A stretch of 64,000 bases of DNA. Source: an uncultured Sphingomonadaceae bacterium (GTDB lineage Bacteria > Pseudomonadota > Alphaproteobacteria > Sphingomonadales > Sphingomonadaceae). The stretch is taken from assembly GCA_938050045.1 (NCBI GenBank), contig CALLJS010000002.1, positions 1 through 64,000 of the forward strand, read 5' to 3'. Made by a program: the position numbers and the translations under genes. The notes beneath the pieces were generated by a model that had not been told where the DNA came from, did not search any database, and was given only the letters and a program-made list of their open reading frames with translations. Every line of letters begins with the position of its first letter. Positions within the stretch are counted from its first letter, which is position 1. Positions 17,073 through 26,264 of the stretch are shown piece by piece.

Positions 17073-17162
17073 TGGCGGACACGGTGGGATTCGAACCCAC
17101 GAAAGAGTTACCCCTTTACACACTTTCCAGGCGTGCGCCTTCGACCACTCGGCCACGTGTCC
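17073..17162 (-). tRNA. tRNA-Ser(GGA)
   Basis: The 90-base gene has acceptor halves GGACACG/CGTGTCC, discriminator G with encoded CCA, T-loop TTCGAAT with T-stem GTGGG/CCCAC, a long variable arm and anticodon GGA (plus-strand 17126-17128). The long variable arm is typical of class II serine tRNAs. Its 3' end faces the accessory island, making it a likely integration target. Confidence 0.95.
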
Positions 17163-17298
17163 GCAAATCTGCTGGGATCACCCAATAGATTGCAGCCGCT
17201 CTATAGGCGTGCGCGCGCTTTTGCAAGCATCTCATCATCGCTCTTGCATATATCTATCAATCTGGCAGTCTGTTGCTCTATAAACGGGAGAATTGGGT

Positions 17299-18255
17299 AT
17301 GCGAAAATATATCATTGCCGCTCTATTATTGGGTGGATTAAGCAGCATGGCATGGGCGCAAAATGAAGAAGAGGCTGCGCCGCCATTTCCGAGCCCCAAT
17401 GCGATAGTCGATGCAGCCCCTGCATCCGAATGGATTACGATTAAGCCATCGGATTTGATGGTGATGGATTTGGCGGCTGATCGCGATGGTAAAGAACGCC
17501 GCGTGATTATTCAGCTTATGCCAGAGCCATTTAGCCAAGGCTGGATTCGCAATATTCGCAAACTGACTGCAGCGAAGTTTTGGGACGCTACAGCGATCAT
17601 TCGTGTGCAGGATAATTATGTCACCCAATGGGGCGATCCCAATAGCGGTGAAGAGAGCGCAAAGGCTCTGCCCGAAGGTTTGGAAACTGTGCCTGAGAGT
17701 GAATATAGAGTGCCTCCTTATCATGATAATATTAGCACTATTATAAAAGCAAAAGGGCCAAGAGAGATATATTCTGACTGGGCAAAATCGAGTAAGAGTG
17801 GTTGGCCTATCGCTGGTAATAGCCGTGGATTTTTCTGGCCCGTGCATTGTTATGCTATGGTTGGTGTGGGGCGTGATTTATCGCCAAATACAGGCGATGG
17901 CTCATCGCTCTATACGGTGATTGGCCATGCGCCGCGTCATTTGGACCGCAATATCGCGCTGGTGGGGCGTATCATTTCGGGTATGGAACATATGAGCAGC
18001 TTGCCGCGCGGTACGGGGGATTTGGGTTTTTATGAAACGCCCGAAGAACGCACGCAAATCACCTCTGTGCGGATGGGCAATGACATTAGTGATATACCAG
18101 ATTTTGAATATCTAAACACGCAAGGCGAGAGTTTTGCTAAATATGCGGATGCTAGAGCCAATCGCCGCGACCCATTTTTCAATATACCAGCGGGGGGTGC
18201 GGATATTTGTAATATTCCAGTGCCAATTAGGGTGAAAAAAGATGATAAGAAATGA
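17299..18255 (+). CDS. Exported cyclophilin-like peptidyl-prolyl isomerase
   Basis: An ATG at 17299 with GGGAG 8 bases upstream gives 318 residues; a TTG at 17293 is less likely. A signal peptide covers about 1-20 (ending AWAQ). The mature part reads like the divergent cyclophilin-type isomerases of Sphingomonadales: VIIQLMPEPF, GWIRNIRKLTAAKFWDATAIIRVQDNYVTQWGDP, and a late FYAMVGVGRD-like segment. It should help folding of periplasmic or outer-membrane proteins. The divergence from classic cyclophilins makes the activity uncertain. It overlaps the next gene by 4 bases. Confidence 0.7.
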   Translation: MRKYIIAALLLGGLSSMAWAQNEEEAAPPFPSPNAIVDAAPASEWITIKPSDLMVMDLAADRDGKERRVIIQLMPEPFSQGWIRNIRKLTAAKFWDATAIIRVQDNYVTQWGDPNSGEESAKALPEGLETVPESEYRVPPYHDNISTIIKAKGPREIYSDWAKSSKSGWPIAGNSRGFFWPVHCYAMVGVGRDLSPNTGDGSSLYTVIGHAPRHLDRNIALVGRIISGMEHMSSLPRGTGDLGFYETPEERTQITSVRMGNDISDIPDFEYLNTQGESFAKYADARANRRDPFFNIPAGGADICNIPVPIRVKKDDKK

Positions 18256-18482
18256 GCGAATTTCAGGATATATTATCCCGCGAAAAGCGAATTATATTTG
18301 CGCGTGCGCGGCAAAAATTATCGTATAATGGTGCAGCGCATACCGTTAGATATTATAAAAATAGCATTGTCATGGGTGACGTAGAGACGGGTAAAGCAAA
18401 GACTGGTGAAATTGCGGGCGATGCTATCATCATTGCCAAAGGCGTGTGGCTGGAGGATAATCATCACCAATCTGAATTTTAA
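18252..18482 (+). CDS. Small hypothetical protein
   Basis: The 76-residue product overlaps the isomerase stop (ATGA) and ends directly against the convergent rpoN stop with no gap. It has no signal or membrane segment and no family I recognise. The composition matches the core genome, so it is probably a lineage-conserved gene. Confidence 0.6.
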   Translation: MSEFQDILSREKRIIFARARQKLSYNGAAHTVRYYKNSIVMGDVETGKAKTGEIAGDAIIIAKGVWLEDNHHQSEF

Positions 18483-20003
18483 TCAACCGCCCATCATCTT
18501 CATTTCGCGGCGCCGTTGAACCGATGATCCAATGCCCATAGCTTCACGATATTTCGCTACTGTTCTGCGGGCAATGTCAAAATCCTTGGCGCGCAGCAGC
18601 TCAACCAATTTATCATCGGATAAGATTTTCTTACCCTCATTATCGATCAATTCTCTAATTGCATTTTTCACCGCTTCGGCTGATATGCCCTCGCTGCCAT
18701 CATTATTTTGCACACCGCTGGTAAAGAAATATTTTAGCTCATAAACGCCCCGATCACAGCTAAGATATTTATTGCTGGTGACACGGCTAATGGTTGATTC
18801 ATGCATTTCAATGGCTTCTGCTACCATGCGCAATGTCATCGGTTTTAAGTGCGAAACACCGTAGCGGAAAAAACCATCTTGTTGTTTGATAATTTCGCTC
18901 ACTGTTTTCAAAATAGTTTTTTGTCGCTGATCCATAGCTTTGATAAGCCAATTTGCATCGGCGATACATTCATTGAGCCATGCTTTGGTCTCTTTATCAG
19001 GGCCTGCGCTGCTCATCTCGCTATAATAGCTACGGTTGACCAATAGCCTGGGCAGGTTGGCGCTGTTTAATTCAACGCTCCAGCCTTTGCCTTTGGCGGT
19101 GACAAAAATATCGGGCGTAATGGCGACGCTATCATCGCGCTGAAACCGACAACCAGGTTTTGGATCATATTCGCGCAGCTCCATCAGCATATCGCGCAAA
19201 TCTTCTTCATCGCAATTACACAGGCGGCGCAAGCGATCAAAAGCTCCTTTGCCCACCAGATCCAAATTATCTATTAATTTGGCCATGCACGGGTCGTATC
19301 TATCGGCTTCTTTCGCTTGAATGGCGATACATTCGCTCAAATTTCGGGCGCCAACACCGATTGGGTCAAATCTTTGAATCACGGATAATATGCGCTCCAT
19401 ATCTTGGGCATCAACACCCATTTGATAGGCCAGCAACGGCACTTCATATTCCATATATCCCGTGTTTTCTATTTTATCGATAATCTGTTGCGCTATCAGC
19501 AATTCTGAACCGCTAAATGATGTGCCTGCTTGTACCAACAGATGATCGCGCAGGCTAATCCCTGGGGCGGCAAAACTATCAAAATCAAGGCTATCGCTGC
19601 TATCAAAAGAACCATTACCATCGGCACCGCCAGAGATGTTCAATCCAGCTTCACTATCATGCGATATTTTATCAGCAGCGCTATCTTGGTTGACTATATC
19701 GCTGTCAATATTAACGTCTAATGCTTCGCTGCCGTTAAAGTCTTGATCGCTAAACACATCATCGCTGGCCCGCTCTTGGCTCGCTTCGCCACTGTCTATT
19801 TTTTCATTCTTTACGGGCGTTTCTTGGGCGGATAAAGATGTATTTTCGCTCTCTAATAGCGGGTTTTTCTCAATTTCTGCGGCGATGAAAGATTCAACCT
19901 CCAAGCTCGACAAGGCCAATAGTTTGATCGCCTGCTGGAGCTGTGGCGTCATGACTAAAGACTGGCTTTGCCTTAGATCTAAGCGAGGGGAAAGTGCCAC
20001 CAT
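18483..20003 (-). CDS. rpoN: RNA polymerase sigma-54 factor
   Basis: At 506 residues it has the whole sigma-54 plan: the Gln/Leu-rich activator-contact region I (LRQSQSLVMTPQLQQAIKLL, near 10-30), an acidic linker (about 50-150), the core-binding domain, an HTH (TLRMVAEAIEMHESTISRVTSNKYL) and the RpoN box ARRTVAKYRE near the C-terminus that reads the -24 element. It is last in the lptC-lptA-lptB-rpoN run, 28 bases after lptB, the usual order in proteobacteria. It directs transcription dependent on AAA+ activators. Confidence 0.96.
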   Translation of the reverse strand: MVALSPRLDLRQSQSLVMTPQLQQAIKLLALSSLEVESFIAAEIEKNPLLESENTSLSAQETPVKNEKIDSGEASQERASDDVFSDQDFNGSEALDVNIDSDIVNQDSAADKISHDSEAGLNISGGADGNGSFDSSDSLDFDSFAAPGISLRDHLLVQAGTSFSGSELLIAQQIIDKIENTGYMEYEVPLLAYQMGVDAQDMERILSVIQRFDPIGVGARNLSECIAIQAKEADRYDPCMAKLIDNLDLVGKGAFDRLRRLCNCDEEDLRDMLMELREYDPKPGCRFQRDDSVAITPDIFVTAKGKGWSVELNSANLPRLLVNRSYYSEMSSAGPDKETKAWLNECIADANWLIKAMDQRQKTILKTVSEIIKQQDGFFRYGVSHLKPMTLRMVAEAIEMHESTISRVTSNKYLSCDRGVYELKYFFTSGVQNNDGSEGISAEAVKNAIRELIDNEGKKILSDDKLVELLRAKDFDIARRTVAKYREAMGIGSSVQRRREMKMMGG

Positions 20004-20031
20004 ATCTATCCTAATAATCTAACATAGGGCA

Positions 20032-20823
20032 TCATAATGCGAAACCTTCGCCTAGATATAATCGACGAACATTCTCATCCGCGACTAAGTCTTGAGGCGA
20101 TCCTGAAAATAGCACTTGCCCATCATAAATGATGCAAGCACGGTCAACAATATCGAGCGTTTCGCGCACATTATGATCGGTGATGAGTACCCCAATATCG
20201 CGCTGTTTTAATTCTTTGACCAATTCCCTAATGTCCGAAATTGAAATCGGGTCAATGCCCGCAAAAGGCTCATCAAGCAGCATGATTTTGGGATCAGCGG
20301 CCAAAGCACGAGCAATTTCACAGCGCCGTCTTTCGCCGCCCGATAGAGCCATAGAAGGGGATGTCCGCAAATCGGTTAAACCAAATTCATCCAATAATTG
20401 TTCTAGGCGTTCGGCGCGTCTTGCTTTGTCTGGGACGGCCATTTCTAAGACGGCCTTGATATTTTGTTCCACCGTCATGCCGCGAAAAATGGATGTTTCT
20501 TGCGGCAAATAGCCAAGGCCCAATATAGCACGCCGGTACATGGGTAATCCGGTAATATCTTTACCAGCCAGCATTACCCGTCCGCTGTCTGGTTTGACAA
20601 GGCCCATGACCGAATAAAAGCATGTTGTTTTACCCGCTCCATTGGGCCCGAGCAGGCCGACAACCTCTCCGCGCGCTACCGATAATGACACATCGGTCAA
20701 CACCGCTCTTTTATCATAGCTTTTGGCGATTGAAATAACGCCTAGACCATTTGTATCGGCAATATTCTCCGCAACATTGTGGTCATCATCGGTTATAGTG
20801 GGTTCTTGCATTTGCAACGACAT
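20032..20823 (-). CDS. lptB: LPS export ABC transporter ATP-binding protein
   Basis: This 263-residue ATPase has Walker A GPNGAGKT near 59-66, the ABC signature LSGGERRRCEIARAL and Walker B IMLLDEPFAGID. LptB with LptF and LptG extracts LPS from the inner membrane and drives it along the LptC-LptA bridge. The N-terminal 25 residues extend beyond the E. coli form, common in this lineage. It lies between lptA and rpoN on the same strand. Confidence 0.95.
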   Translation of the reverse strand: MSLQMQEPTITDDDHNVAENIADTNGLGVISIAKSYDKRAVLTDVSLSVARGEVVGLLGPNGAGKTTCFYSVMGLVKPDSGRVMLAGKDITGLPMYRRAILGLGYLPQETSIFRGMTVEQNIKAVLEMAVPDKARRAERLEQLLDEFGLTDLRTSPSMALSGGERRRCEIARALAADPKIMLLDEPFAGIDPISISDIRELVKELKQRDIGVLITDHNVRETLDIVDRACIIYDGQVLFSGSPQDLVADENVRRLYLGEGFAL

Positions 20824-20984
20824 AATATCTTCTTTTCAATCATCTAATGTGATGAGTATAGATAAGAATATATAAAATTTCCTTAGCAATTACTCAATTG
20901 GCAAGCTTTGTGCATGGAAATAGGGCTGATTGCAATTATCTTTATGCGCATCAATGGCAAATATCGACCAATGACATTCAAATA

Positions 20985-21530
20985 TTATGGGGTTTGATTA
21001 TCATCTGTTTCGTTATTTTTAGAACGTTGCGGCACGCTGAATGTTCCTGTGACACGTCCAGCCTGTCCATTGGATTGCGGTGCTGCTTCTACGCTGGTAC
21101 GATTCTGGTTCAGATCAATAATAATACGTCCACCGTTTAATTTATTAGCACCTTGGGTCACAGAAACATTACCAATTAAGGTTATTAAATTGCTATTTAA
21201 ATCATAGATGGCCGCATCGCTTTTTGTCCGCAAATTAGCTTTAGTAATCGTCACACCGCCAATCGCATCCAATCGATCAATATCAATGTTACGGGCATCG
21301 CTATAGGCAATTGTTAAACGGCTTGATCGCAGCGTAAGGCCCGCTTGCGTTACAATGACACCACCTGATAAGATACCGCGATTGGAGCGGTCTAATAATT
21401 CGGCGCGTCCAGCGTCAAAAGTGACGGGGGCATCGCTATTATGGTTTTGGACGATTTGCGCTGGCGCAGTGGCGTTTAAGGATAGAAACGCAATAGCAGA
21501 AACGGTTATAATATAAGGTTTGAAATTCAC
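20985..21530 (-). CDS. lptA: LPS transport periplasmic protein
   Basis: The 181-residue product has a signal peptide (about 1-24) and an OstA-like beta-jellyroll (about 35-150) with the repeating pattern of NLITLIGNVSVTQGANKLNGGRIIIDL. LptA bridges the periplasm between LptC and LptD. It lies between lptC (33 bases upstream) and lptB (about 160 bases downstream). Confidence 0.9.
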   Translation of the reverse strand: MNFKPYIITVSAIAFLSLNATAPAQIVQNHNSDAPVTFDAGRAELLDRSNRGILSGGVIVTQAGLTLRSSRLTIAYSDARNIDIDRLDAIGGVTITKANLRTKSDAAIYDLNSNLITLIGNVSVTQGANKLNGGRIIIDLNQNRTSVEAAPQSNGQAGRVTGTFSVPQRSKNNETDDNQTP

Positions 21531-21562
21531 ATCATCATCCTAATTAATTGACACTGTTTATC

Positions 21563-22276
21563 CTATCGGCCATTGGTCGTCAATCGCACTTTGCCTTCTA
21601 ATATAATCGTGCGGTTGCTCAAATCACCAATGGCGTTATCAGCACGATAGCTGCCAAATTTGCTGACGCCGTTTACATTACCCGATAATGTGATTTTTCG
21701 GCTACCCAATGCCCCCTTTATTCGGTTCGCATTAAATGTTCCAAATTCTGTTTTGCCTTTGACCTTATCGAAACTTTCAAAGCTCTGATTGCGCAATTGA
21801 ATTTCTACATTAGAGACGGTAAATTCATTGCCAGCGAGCGATTCATATTGCAACGGGCCATTGACTCGCATCACTTCATTATCAAGATTATAGCTGCCGC
21901 GCTTGCCCGATAATATGGCAGGGCCGCTGTTTAATATGATCCGGCCGACAAAATCTTCCATGTCCAAAATTGGGGCGTCGGATGATTTTTGTACCGCGCT
22001 GCCCGCTTTTAGAGAAAAAGGACGGCCTTTGCCATCATGACCACGGTATAAAGCATCGGTAACCTTCAATCTTTCGGGTGCTATATCGACATTTTCTTTG
22101 TCCAAAACAAAGCTAAATTCATTATTGACGGTCAGAGGTGCTAAAATCAAAAATGTGATAAGCGCGACTATAATCATCGGAAATATGATGCGCAAAGCCT
22201 TTATCAAATAATCATGAACACTGCCAGGCAGCATTGATTTTTGAAGCCTTGTCAAATTTTCATACTGTTGCTGCAT
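21563..22276 (-). CDS. lptC: LPS export protein, inner-membrane anchored
   Basis: The 237-residue protein has one N-terminal membrane segment (about 30-50) and an LptC-type jellyroll with repeated beta strands (FNANRIKGALGSRKITLSGNV, YRADNAIGDLSNRTIILEGKV). It receives LPS from LptB2FG and passes it to LptA. First of the lpt genes, about 55 bases after the ribonuclease D gene on the same strand. Confidence 0.88.
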   Translation of the reverse strand: MQQQYENLTRLQKSMLPGSVHDYLIKALRIIFPMIIVALITFLILAPLTVNNEFSFVLDKENVDIAPERLKVTDALYRGHDGKGRPFSLKAGSAVQKSSDAPILDMEDFVGRIILNSGPAILSGKRGSYNLDNEVMRVNGPLQYESLAGNEFTVSNVEIQLRNQSFESFDKVKGKTEFGTFNANRIKGALGSRKITLSGNVNGVSKFGSYRADNAIGDLSNRTIILEGKVRLTTNGR

Positions 22277-22331
22277 ATTATATACCGTGATTTATACTGT
22301 GCAATTGAGTGGGCGAATGACGATGAATAAA

Positions 22332-22952
22332 TTATGAAGCGTGCGAAAAAATATCATGTTCATCCCAACCCATCAGGTCAAGCCGGGCGCGCTTGGGCAG
22401 AAAATCAAAACAAGCTTGCGCAATATCGGTGCGGCCTTCGCGCTCTAATTTTGCAATGAAGAGTTGATGCAGGCGATGCAAATAGCGGACATCGCTGGCG
22501 GCATATTCTTGTTGCGCTTTTGAAAGATTAGCGCCCCCCCAATCGCTTGACTGTTGTTGTTTGGAAATCTCCGTGCTTAACATTTCGCGCACCAATTCTT
22601 TTAAGCCATGGCGGTCTGTATAGGTGCGGGTTAATTTTGATGCAATTTTTGTGCAAAATACGGGCGCGGCCATCACCCCCATATAATGTTCGATAGCAGC
22701 CAGATCAAAGCGTGCAAAATGATAGAGTTTTAGGCGATTGGGATCGGCCAATATTTCGCGTAAATTGGGGGCTGAAAAATCACTGTCTACGCCGAATTTG
22801 ACCAGATGTTCATCGCCATTACCATCGGATATTTGCAACAAGCATAACCTGTCCCTTGGCGTGACAAGCCCCATTGTTTCGGTGTCAACGGCGACGGGAC
22901 CATCGCCGAGAATATTGTGCGGCAAATCTTCATGATGGAGGTGGACAGCCAT
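22332..22952 (-). CDS. Ribonuclease D-like 3'-5' exonuclease
   Basis: The 206-residue protein is a single DEDDy exonuclease domain: VAVDTETMG near 20-28, HFARFDLAAIEH near 88-99 and YAASDVRYLHRL near 157-168 carry the four acidic residues and the Tyr. It lacks the HRDC domain of long RNase D, as is usual for alphaproteobacterial short forms. The likely role is tRNA or small-RNA 3' trimming. It is the first gene of the run leading to lptC. Confidence 0.88.
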   Translation of the reverse strand: MAVHLHHEDLPHNILGDGPVAVDTETMGLVTPRDRLCLLQISDGNGDEHLVKFGVDSDFSAPNLREILADPNRLKLYHFARFDLAAIEHYMGVMAAPVFCTKIASKLTRTYTDRHGLKELVREMLSTEISKQQQSSDWGGANLSKAQQEYAASDVRYLHRLHQLFIAKLEREGRTDIAQACFDFLPKRARLDLMGWDEHDIFSHAS

Positions 22953-23298
22953 GGCATATTTCTTTCATAAACAGGGTATCATGGTTTGAGCATATGGCCG
23001 AGCGGGCTATATGTCTTAACCTGACATAAGATGCTTTACTAATGCCCTAGCTTAATGGACAAGGCAAGTCAGAGCGTGTCTAATAGCAATCAAAAAATAA
23101 AATATATCAAATTAACGGCATAATATTGACTAATTTGATTTAATTAAAGAAAAAATAGCATAAATTGCTATGACTTTTCTGCAAAATTTGCTATGTAGTA
23201 TGGCTCATAGGCAAAGGGCCTTGGACAATCTTTGCGAAATAGTCCCATTCGCATCTGATTTTTAATTATCGGACAGCATGAGGTTTACATAAACGAAA
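22953..23298. other. Divergent intergenic region upstream of cold-shock gene
   Basis: These 346 bases separate the ribonuclease D gene and the cold-shock gene, which point away from each other. The part next to the cold-shock gene is AT-rich and could be the long structured leader usual for cold-shock mRNAs, but I see no clear conserved motif. No gene is visible. Confidence 0.4.
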
Positions 23299-24024
23299 AT
23301 GGGTTTTGATCGCAAACGGCGCGGACGTGGTCGGGATAAAAGAGACACTTTTGGTGATGAAAGCTATGATGGGTATCGTGAGGCGCCATCATATGATTCC
23401 GGTTCAAATAACAGCAGACATCCAAGTTTTGACAGAGATAGCAGCGGCGATTCTCGCGGCGGTTATTCTGCCCCCAGATCGGCCTCCAGATCTTCTGGCG
23501 GTGGCATGCCAGCCCAAGTGGTTGGCTCTGGAAAAGGGACTGTAAAATTTTTCAACGCCAGCAAAGGCTTTGGTTTTGTAGCGTGCGAAGACCGTCCCGA
23601 TGATGTTTTTGTGCATATTAGCGCAGTCGAACAAGCAGGCCTCGAAGGGCTTGGCGAAGGACAAGAATTAGAATTTACCCTTGTGGATCGCGGCGGAAAA
23701 ATATCGGCGAGCGATCTTGTGATTGTTGGTGATGTGGTTCCATTTACCAGCGCCCCTAAACCGCGCGATGATGCCCCAAGCGGTGGTGCACAACGTCAAT
23801 TAACGGGTGAAAATGCGACTGGTTCGGTTAAGTTTTTCAACAGCATGAAAGGCTTTGGCTTTGTCGCGCGCGATGATGGCGAATCAGACGTATTTGTTCA
23901 CATATCTTCGCTTGAAAAATCGGGTATTTCGACCATTAACGAAGGTGATAGATTGAAATTTGATATTGAAATAGATCGTAGAGGTAAATTTTCTGCGGTC
24001 AACCTATCCATGTTGGGCGAATGA
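23299..24024 (+). CDS. Twin cold-shock-domain protein
   Basis: The 241-residue protein has a basic, Arg/Gly/Ser-rich disordered N-terminus (1-75) and two cold-shock domains, about 79-143 and 174-240, each with the RNA-binding motif VKFFN...KGFGFV and the second motif DVFVHIS. Double-CSD proteins of this layout are typical of alphaproteobacteria and act as RNA chaperones or transcription antiterminators. A strong terminator follows at 24047. Confidence 0.92.
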   Translation: MGFDRKRRGRGRDKRDTFGDESYDGYREAPSYDSGSNNSRHPSFDRDSSGDSRGGYSAPRSASRSSGGGMPAQVVGSGKGTVKFFNASKGFGFVACEDRPDDVFVHISAVEQAGLEGLGEGQELEFTLVDRGGKISASDLVIVGDVVPFTSAPKPRDDAPSGGAQRQLTGENATGSVKFFNSMKGFGFVARDDGESDVFVHISSLEKSGISTINEGDRLKFDIEIDRRGKFSAVNLSMLGE

Positions 24025-24046
24025 TACTGTCATCTTCGGATTTTTG

Positions 24047-24074
24047 AAAAGGGAGCTTTCGCGCTCCCTTTTTT
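24047..24074 (+). terminator. Rho-independent terminator
   Basis: A perfect 10-base stem (AAAAGGGAGC / GCTCCCTTTT) with a 6-base loop is followed by a T-run, 23 bases after the cold-shock gene. The A-rich left side could also serve the convergent dps gene. Confidence 0.9.
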
Positions 24075-24106
24075 ATTGAGTTCATAGATTATAATAAGGC
24101 CGTTGG

Positions 24107-24574
24107 CTATTTTTGGGCCGCAGATTGTGATAAAAACCATATACGTTGTTCGGCCTGGTCGGTCCAATCATCGGCTATACCATCGGTGGCATTATCGCCT
24201 GCCTCAGAAGCCAAATCTTTAACTTCGCGGATTTTATTGACCAATTTTCTATTATCTTCGGCCAAAATTTTGAGCATCTCATTGGCATCAATATTCAGAT
24301 TATCATGATCGACGATGCTTTGATGCTGGGCTATACTGGCAATAGAGGTTAGCGATGCTTGTCCATTTTTGCGCACGCGCTCAGCAATCAAATCAGTAAT
24401 AGCGAAAATCTCTGCAGCATGATCGTCGAATAAAAGATGGTAATCCCGAAAATGAGGGCCCCTGACATGCCAATGAAAATTTTTCGTCTTGATAAAAAGT
24501 GCATAGCAATCTGCGAGCAGTCCATTCAGGCCCTTGGCGAGGGCTGTTTTGCTATTATTTCCAGTTTGCACCAT
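24107..24574 (-). CDS. dps: Dps-family ferritin-like protein
   Basis: The 155-residue protein matches Dps: KTKNFHWHVRGPHFRDYHLLFDDHAAEIF (about 29-57) carries the His, Asp and Glu ferroxidase ligands, and the C-terminal helices end near WFLSQSAAQK. A strong ribosome site (AAGGAG) precedes the ATG. It forms a 12-mer that oxidises and stores iron and protects DNA in stress. It is convergent with the cold-shock gene. Confidence 0.93.
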   Translation of the reverse strand: MVQTGNNSKTALAKGLNGLLADCYALFIKTKNFHWHVRGPHFRDYHLLFDDHAAEIFAITDLIAERVRKNGQASLTSIASIAQHQSIVDHDNLNIDANEMLKILAEDNRKLVNKIREVKDLASEAGDNATDGIADDWTDQAEQRIWFLSQSAAQK

Positions 24575-24719
24575 GTTTATTACTCCTTATTACAGCGAGA
24601 GCATAACAAATTTTGCGGCTATATTATAGCGATATTTTGGGAGTTTTTTGATTATTTTTGCACGCATATTAAGCATTTTATTCAATCATCAATATATCGA
24701 TATTATTCAGATTCAGGGC

Positions 24720-25289
24720 CTATGCAATGATACGAAATGCCTGCATTGCCATGATGATACCCCAAATTGTGATGATAATCCCGCCAATTTTGCGAATGGT
24801 TTTTAGCGGTATAATATCCGATAATTCTTCCTTGAAGATGATAGCGGGGACATTAGCTATCATGATACCGATAATCGCCCCCAAAAAGGGCAATTGCCAA
24901 TGTTCGGCATGCGCTGCGTTGGCACCAATGATGAACTGGCTTTTATCGCCTATTTGTAGGATGAATAAACCTAAAAAGCTGGTTGCAAATGTTCCAATGT
25001 TCCAATTTTCGAGCAAATCAAGCGGTCGGTACCATAAGAGCATGCCAATACCGCCTGTTATATAAGCGATAGCGGCAAAGAGTTTGAGCGCATCCATGCT
25101 GATCCAACCTTTTATCGCAGTCCCCAAATAGGTTGACACAGCACAATTAATGATAGTCGCAAGCACTAGCCCCAAGATAATGAGTTTATCATTTTTGAAT
25201 CGTATTGCCAAAACGGCTGATAGCAATTGAGAGCGATCTCCCATTTCCGCTATTGCAACAACCAATAATGTGATGAGAAAACTATCCAT
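24720..25289 (-). CDS. TMEM165/GDT1 (UPF0016) family transporter
   Basis: The 189-residue membrane protein has six predicted segments in two repeats with motifs AEMGDRSQ near 14-21 and QIGDKSQF near 111-118. The family motif is E-x-G-D-K/R-S/T; here the second copy has Gln for Glu, a change worth noting. Members export Mn2+ or Ca2+. It is a single gene between dps and a small hypothetical gene. Confidence 0.85.
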   Translation of the reverse strand: MDSFLITLLVVAIAEMGDRSQLLSAVLAIRFKNDKLIILGLVLATIINCAVSTYLGTAIKGWISMDALKLFAAIAYITGGIGMLLWYRPLDLLENWNIGTFATSFLGLFILQIGDKSQFIIGANAAHAEHWQLPFLGAIIGIMIANVPAIIFKEELSDIIPLKTIRKIGGIIITIWGIIMAMQAFRIIA

Positions 25290-25334
25290 GCTTATGCCGA
25301 GCTACTGTTTTGATAATGCGTGTTCATGGCCGTA

Positions 25335-25670
25335 TTAATGGGCAATTCGAATCGCAACCGATGCCAATAAAGATTGGACTATTTCGCCATTATCCGAAGA
25401 ACAGCCAATGGCATCTTTTAATATTTCCAAGAAATTTTCAATCACGGATTTGCTCTCACCATATTTAAAGGCATTGTGCAAAGCCGCTTCAAAAGCAGAG
25501 GCTATTTCTGCCACTACAATAAAATCATGCGCTATTGCTGTGGTGCGAATATTGTCGAGCCGCATTAAAAATTGTACTGGATTACTGTCGAATGATGTCA
25601 TCTTCAAACTATCATAAATATCGGAAAGCTGTGCGCGAGCTAGCAAAAATTGGTCATGGTCTAAATTCAT
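25335..25670 (-). CDS. Small helical protein (possible degenerate Hpt)
   Basis: The 111-residue all-helical protein is not firmly recognised. The segment LDNIRTTAIAHDFIVVAEIASAFEAAL has the spacing of a histidine-phosphotransfer helix, but Asp stands where the phospho-His would be. It is 45 bases after the transporter gene's start on the same strand. It may be a non-phosphorylatable Hpt-like binding protein; this is only a similarity in pattern. Confidence 0.55.
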   Translation of the reverse strand: MNLDHDQFLLARAQLSDIYDSLKMTSFDSNPVQFLMRLDNIRTTAIAHDFIVVAEIASAFEAALHNAFKYGESKSVIENFLEILKDAIGCSSDNGEIVQSLLASVAIRIAH

Positions 25671-25912
25671 TGTCGTCTCGCATTCTGATGAATCATCATC
25701 GATAAGAACATAAAATTTGATGATAGATGCGCCGCCAAAAGCAAAGCTTTATCCTCAAAGATTATAATCACCATCGCCGAACATGGTTAATATGCCGTAA
25801 AGATTGAAGATGTAGATGGATATAATTGCTAATTCTTATGGCCACTATCGCCTAATAGTTTGACTTTAGGGGCTTGACTTTCATCGATAAGCGCGGCAAT
25901 GGACGCTGCAAC

Positions 25913-25936
25913 AAGGCGGCCATGCATAGCCGCCTT
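25913..25936. promoter_or_regulatory. Hairpin in the L33 leader
   Basis: AAGGCGGC and GCCGCCTT form a perfect 8-base inverted repeat around an 8-base loop, about 25 bases before the first codon of rpmG. No T-run follows, so it is not a simple terminator. A leader structure for rpmG is possible but unproven. Confidence 0.35.
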
Positions 25937-25961
25937 ATCTATTTTCAAGAAGGAACGGGCC

Positions 25962-26129
25962 ATGGCGAAACCAGCCAATGTCAAAATTAAATTAGTCAGC
26001 ACAGCAGACACAGGCTTTTTCTATGTTACCAAGAAAAACCCGCGCAATATCACCGAAAAAATGGTGATGCGTAAATATGATCCCGTAGTGCGCAAGCATG
26101 TCGAATTTAAAGAAGCCAAAATCAAATAA
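25962..26129 (+). CDS. rpmG: 50S ribosomal protein L33
   Basis: The 55-residue product is standard L33: [22 protein letters not shown] followed by [23 protein letters not shown]. The start is at MAKPAN, with AAGGA upstream; an earlier in-frame ATG (25899) adds an unrelated stretch. It lacks the CxxC zinc motif, as in most proteobacterial L33. Confidence 0.97.
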   Translation: MAKPANVKIKLVSTADTGFFYVTKKNPRNITEKMVMRKYDPVVRKHVEFKEAKIK

Positions 26130-26264
26130 GCACAATTTGCGCAATTTGATGCTATAGGGTTTTAAGGCCCTCTCAGCTTAACGATATTGAAACCGCGCAT
26201 GATTCATGGGCGGTTTTCTCCTGTTTGCTCTATATTATAATCTTCGGCCCAGTGACGAATGACT

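Noticed and set aside
17338-17847. 169-codon minus-strand open frame
   Set aside because: Antisense to the exported cyclophilin-like gene, Cys/His/Arg-rich, and without a family match.
18483-22952. Unusual arrangement of sigma-54 with LPS transport genes
   Set aside because: This gene order is the usual one in proteobacteria.
25829-26011. 60-codon minus-strand open frame overlapping the start of rpmG
   Set aside because: It runs antisense into a certain ribosomal protein gene and has no clear ribosome site; the C-terminal part looks somewhat protein-like, but not enough to call.
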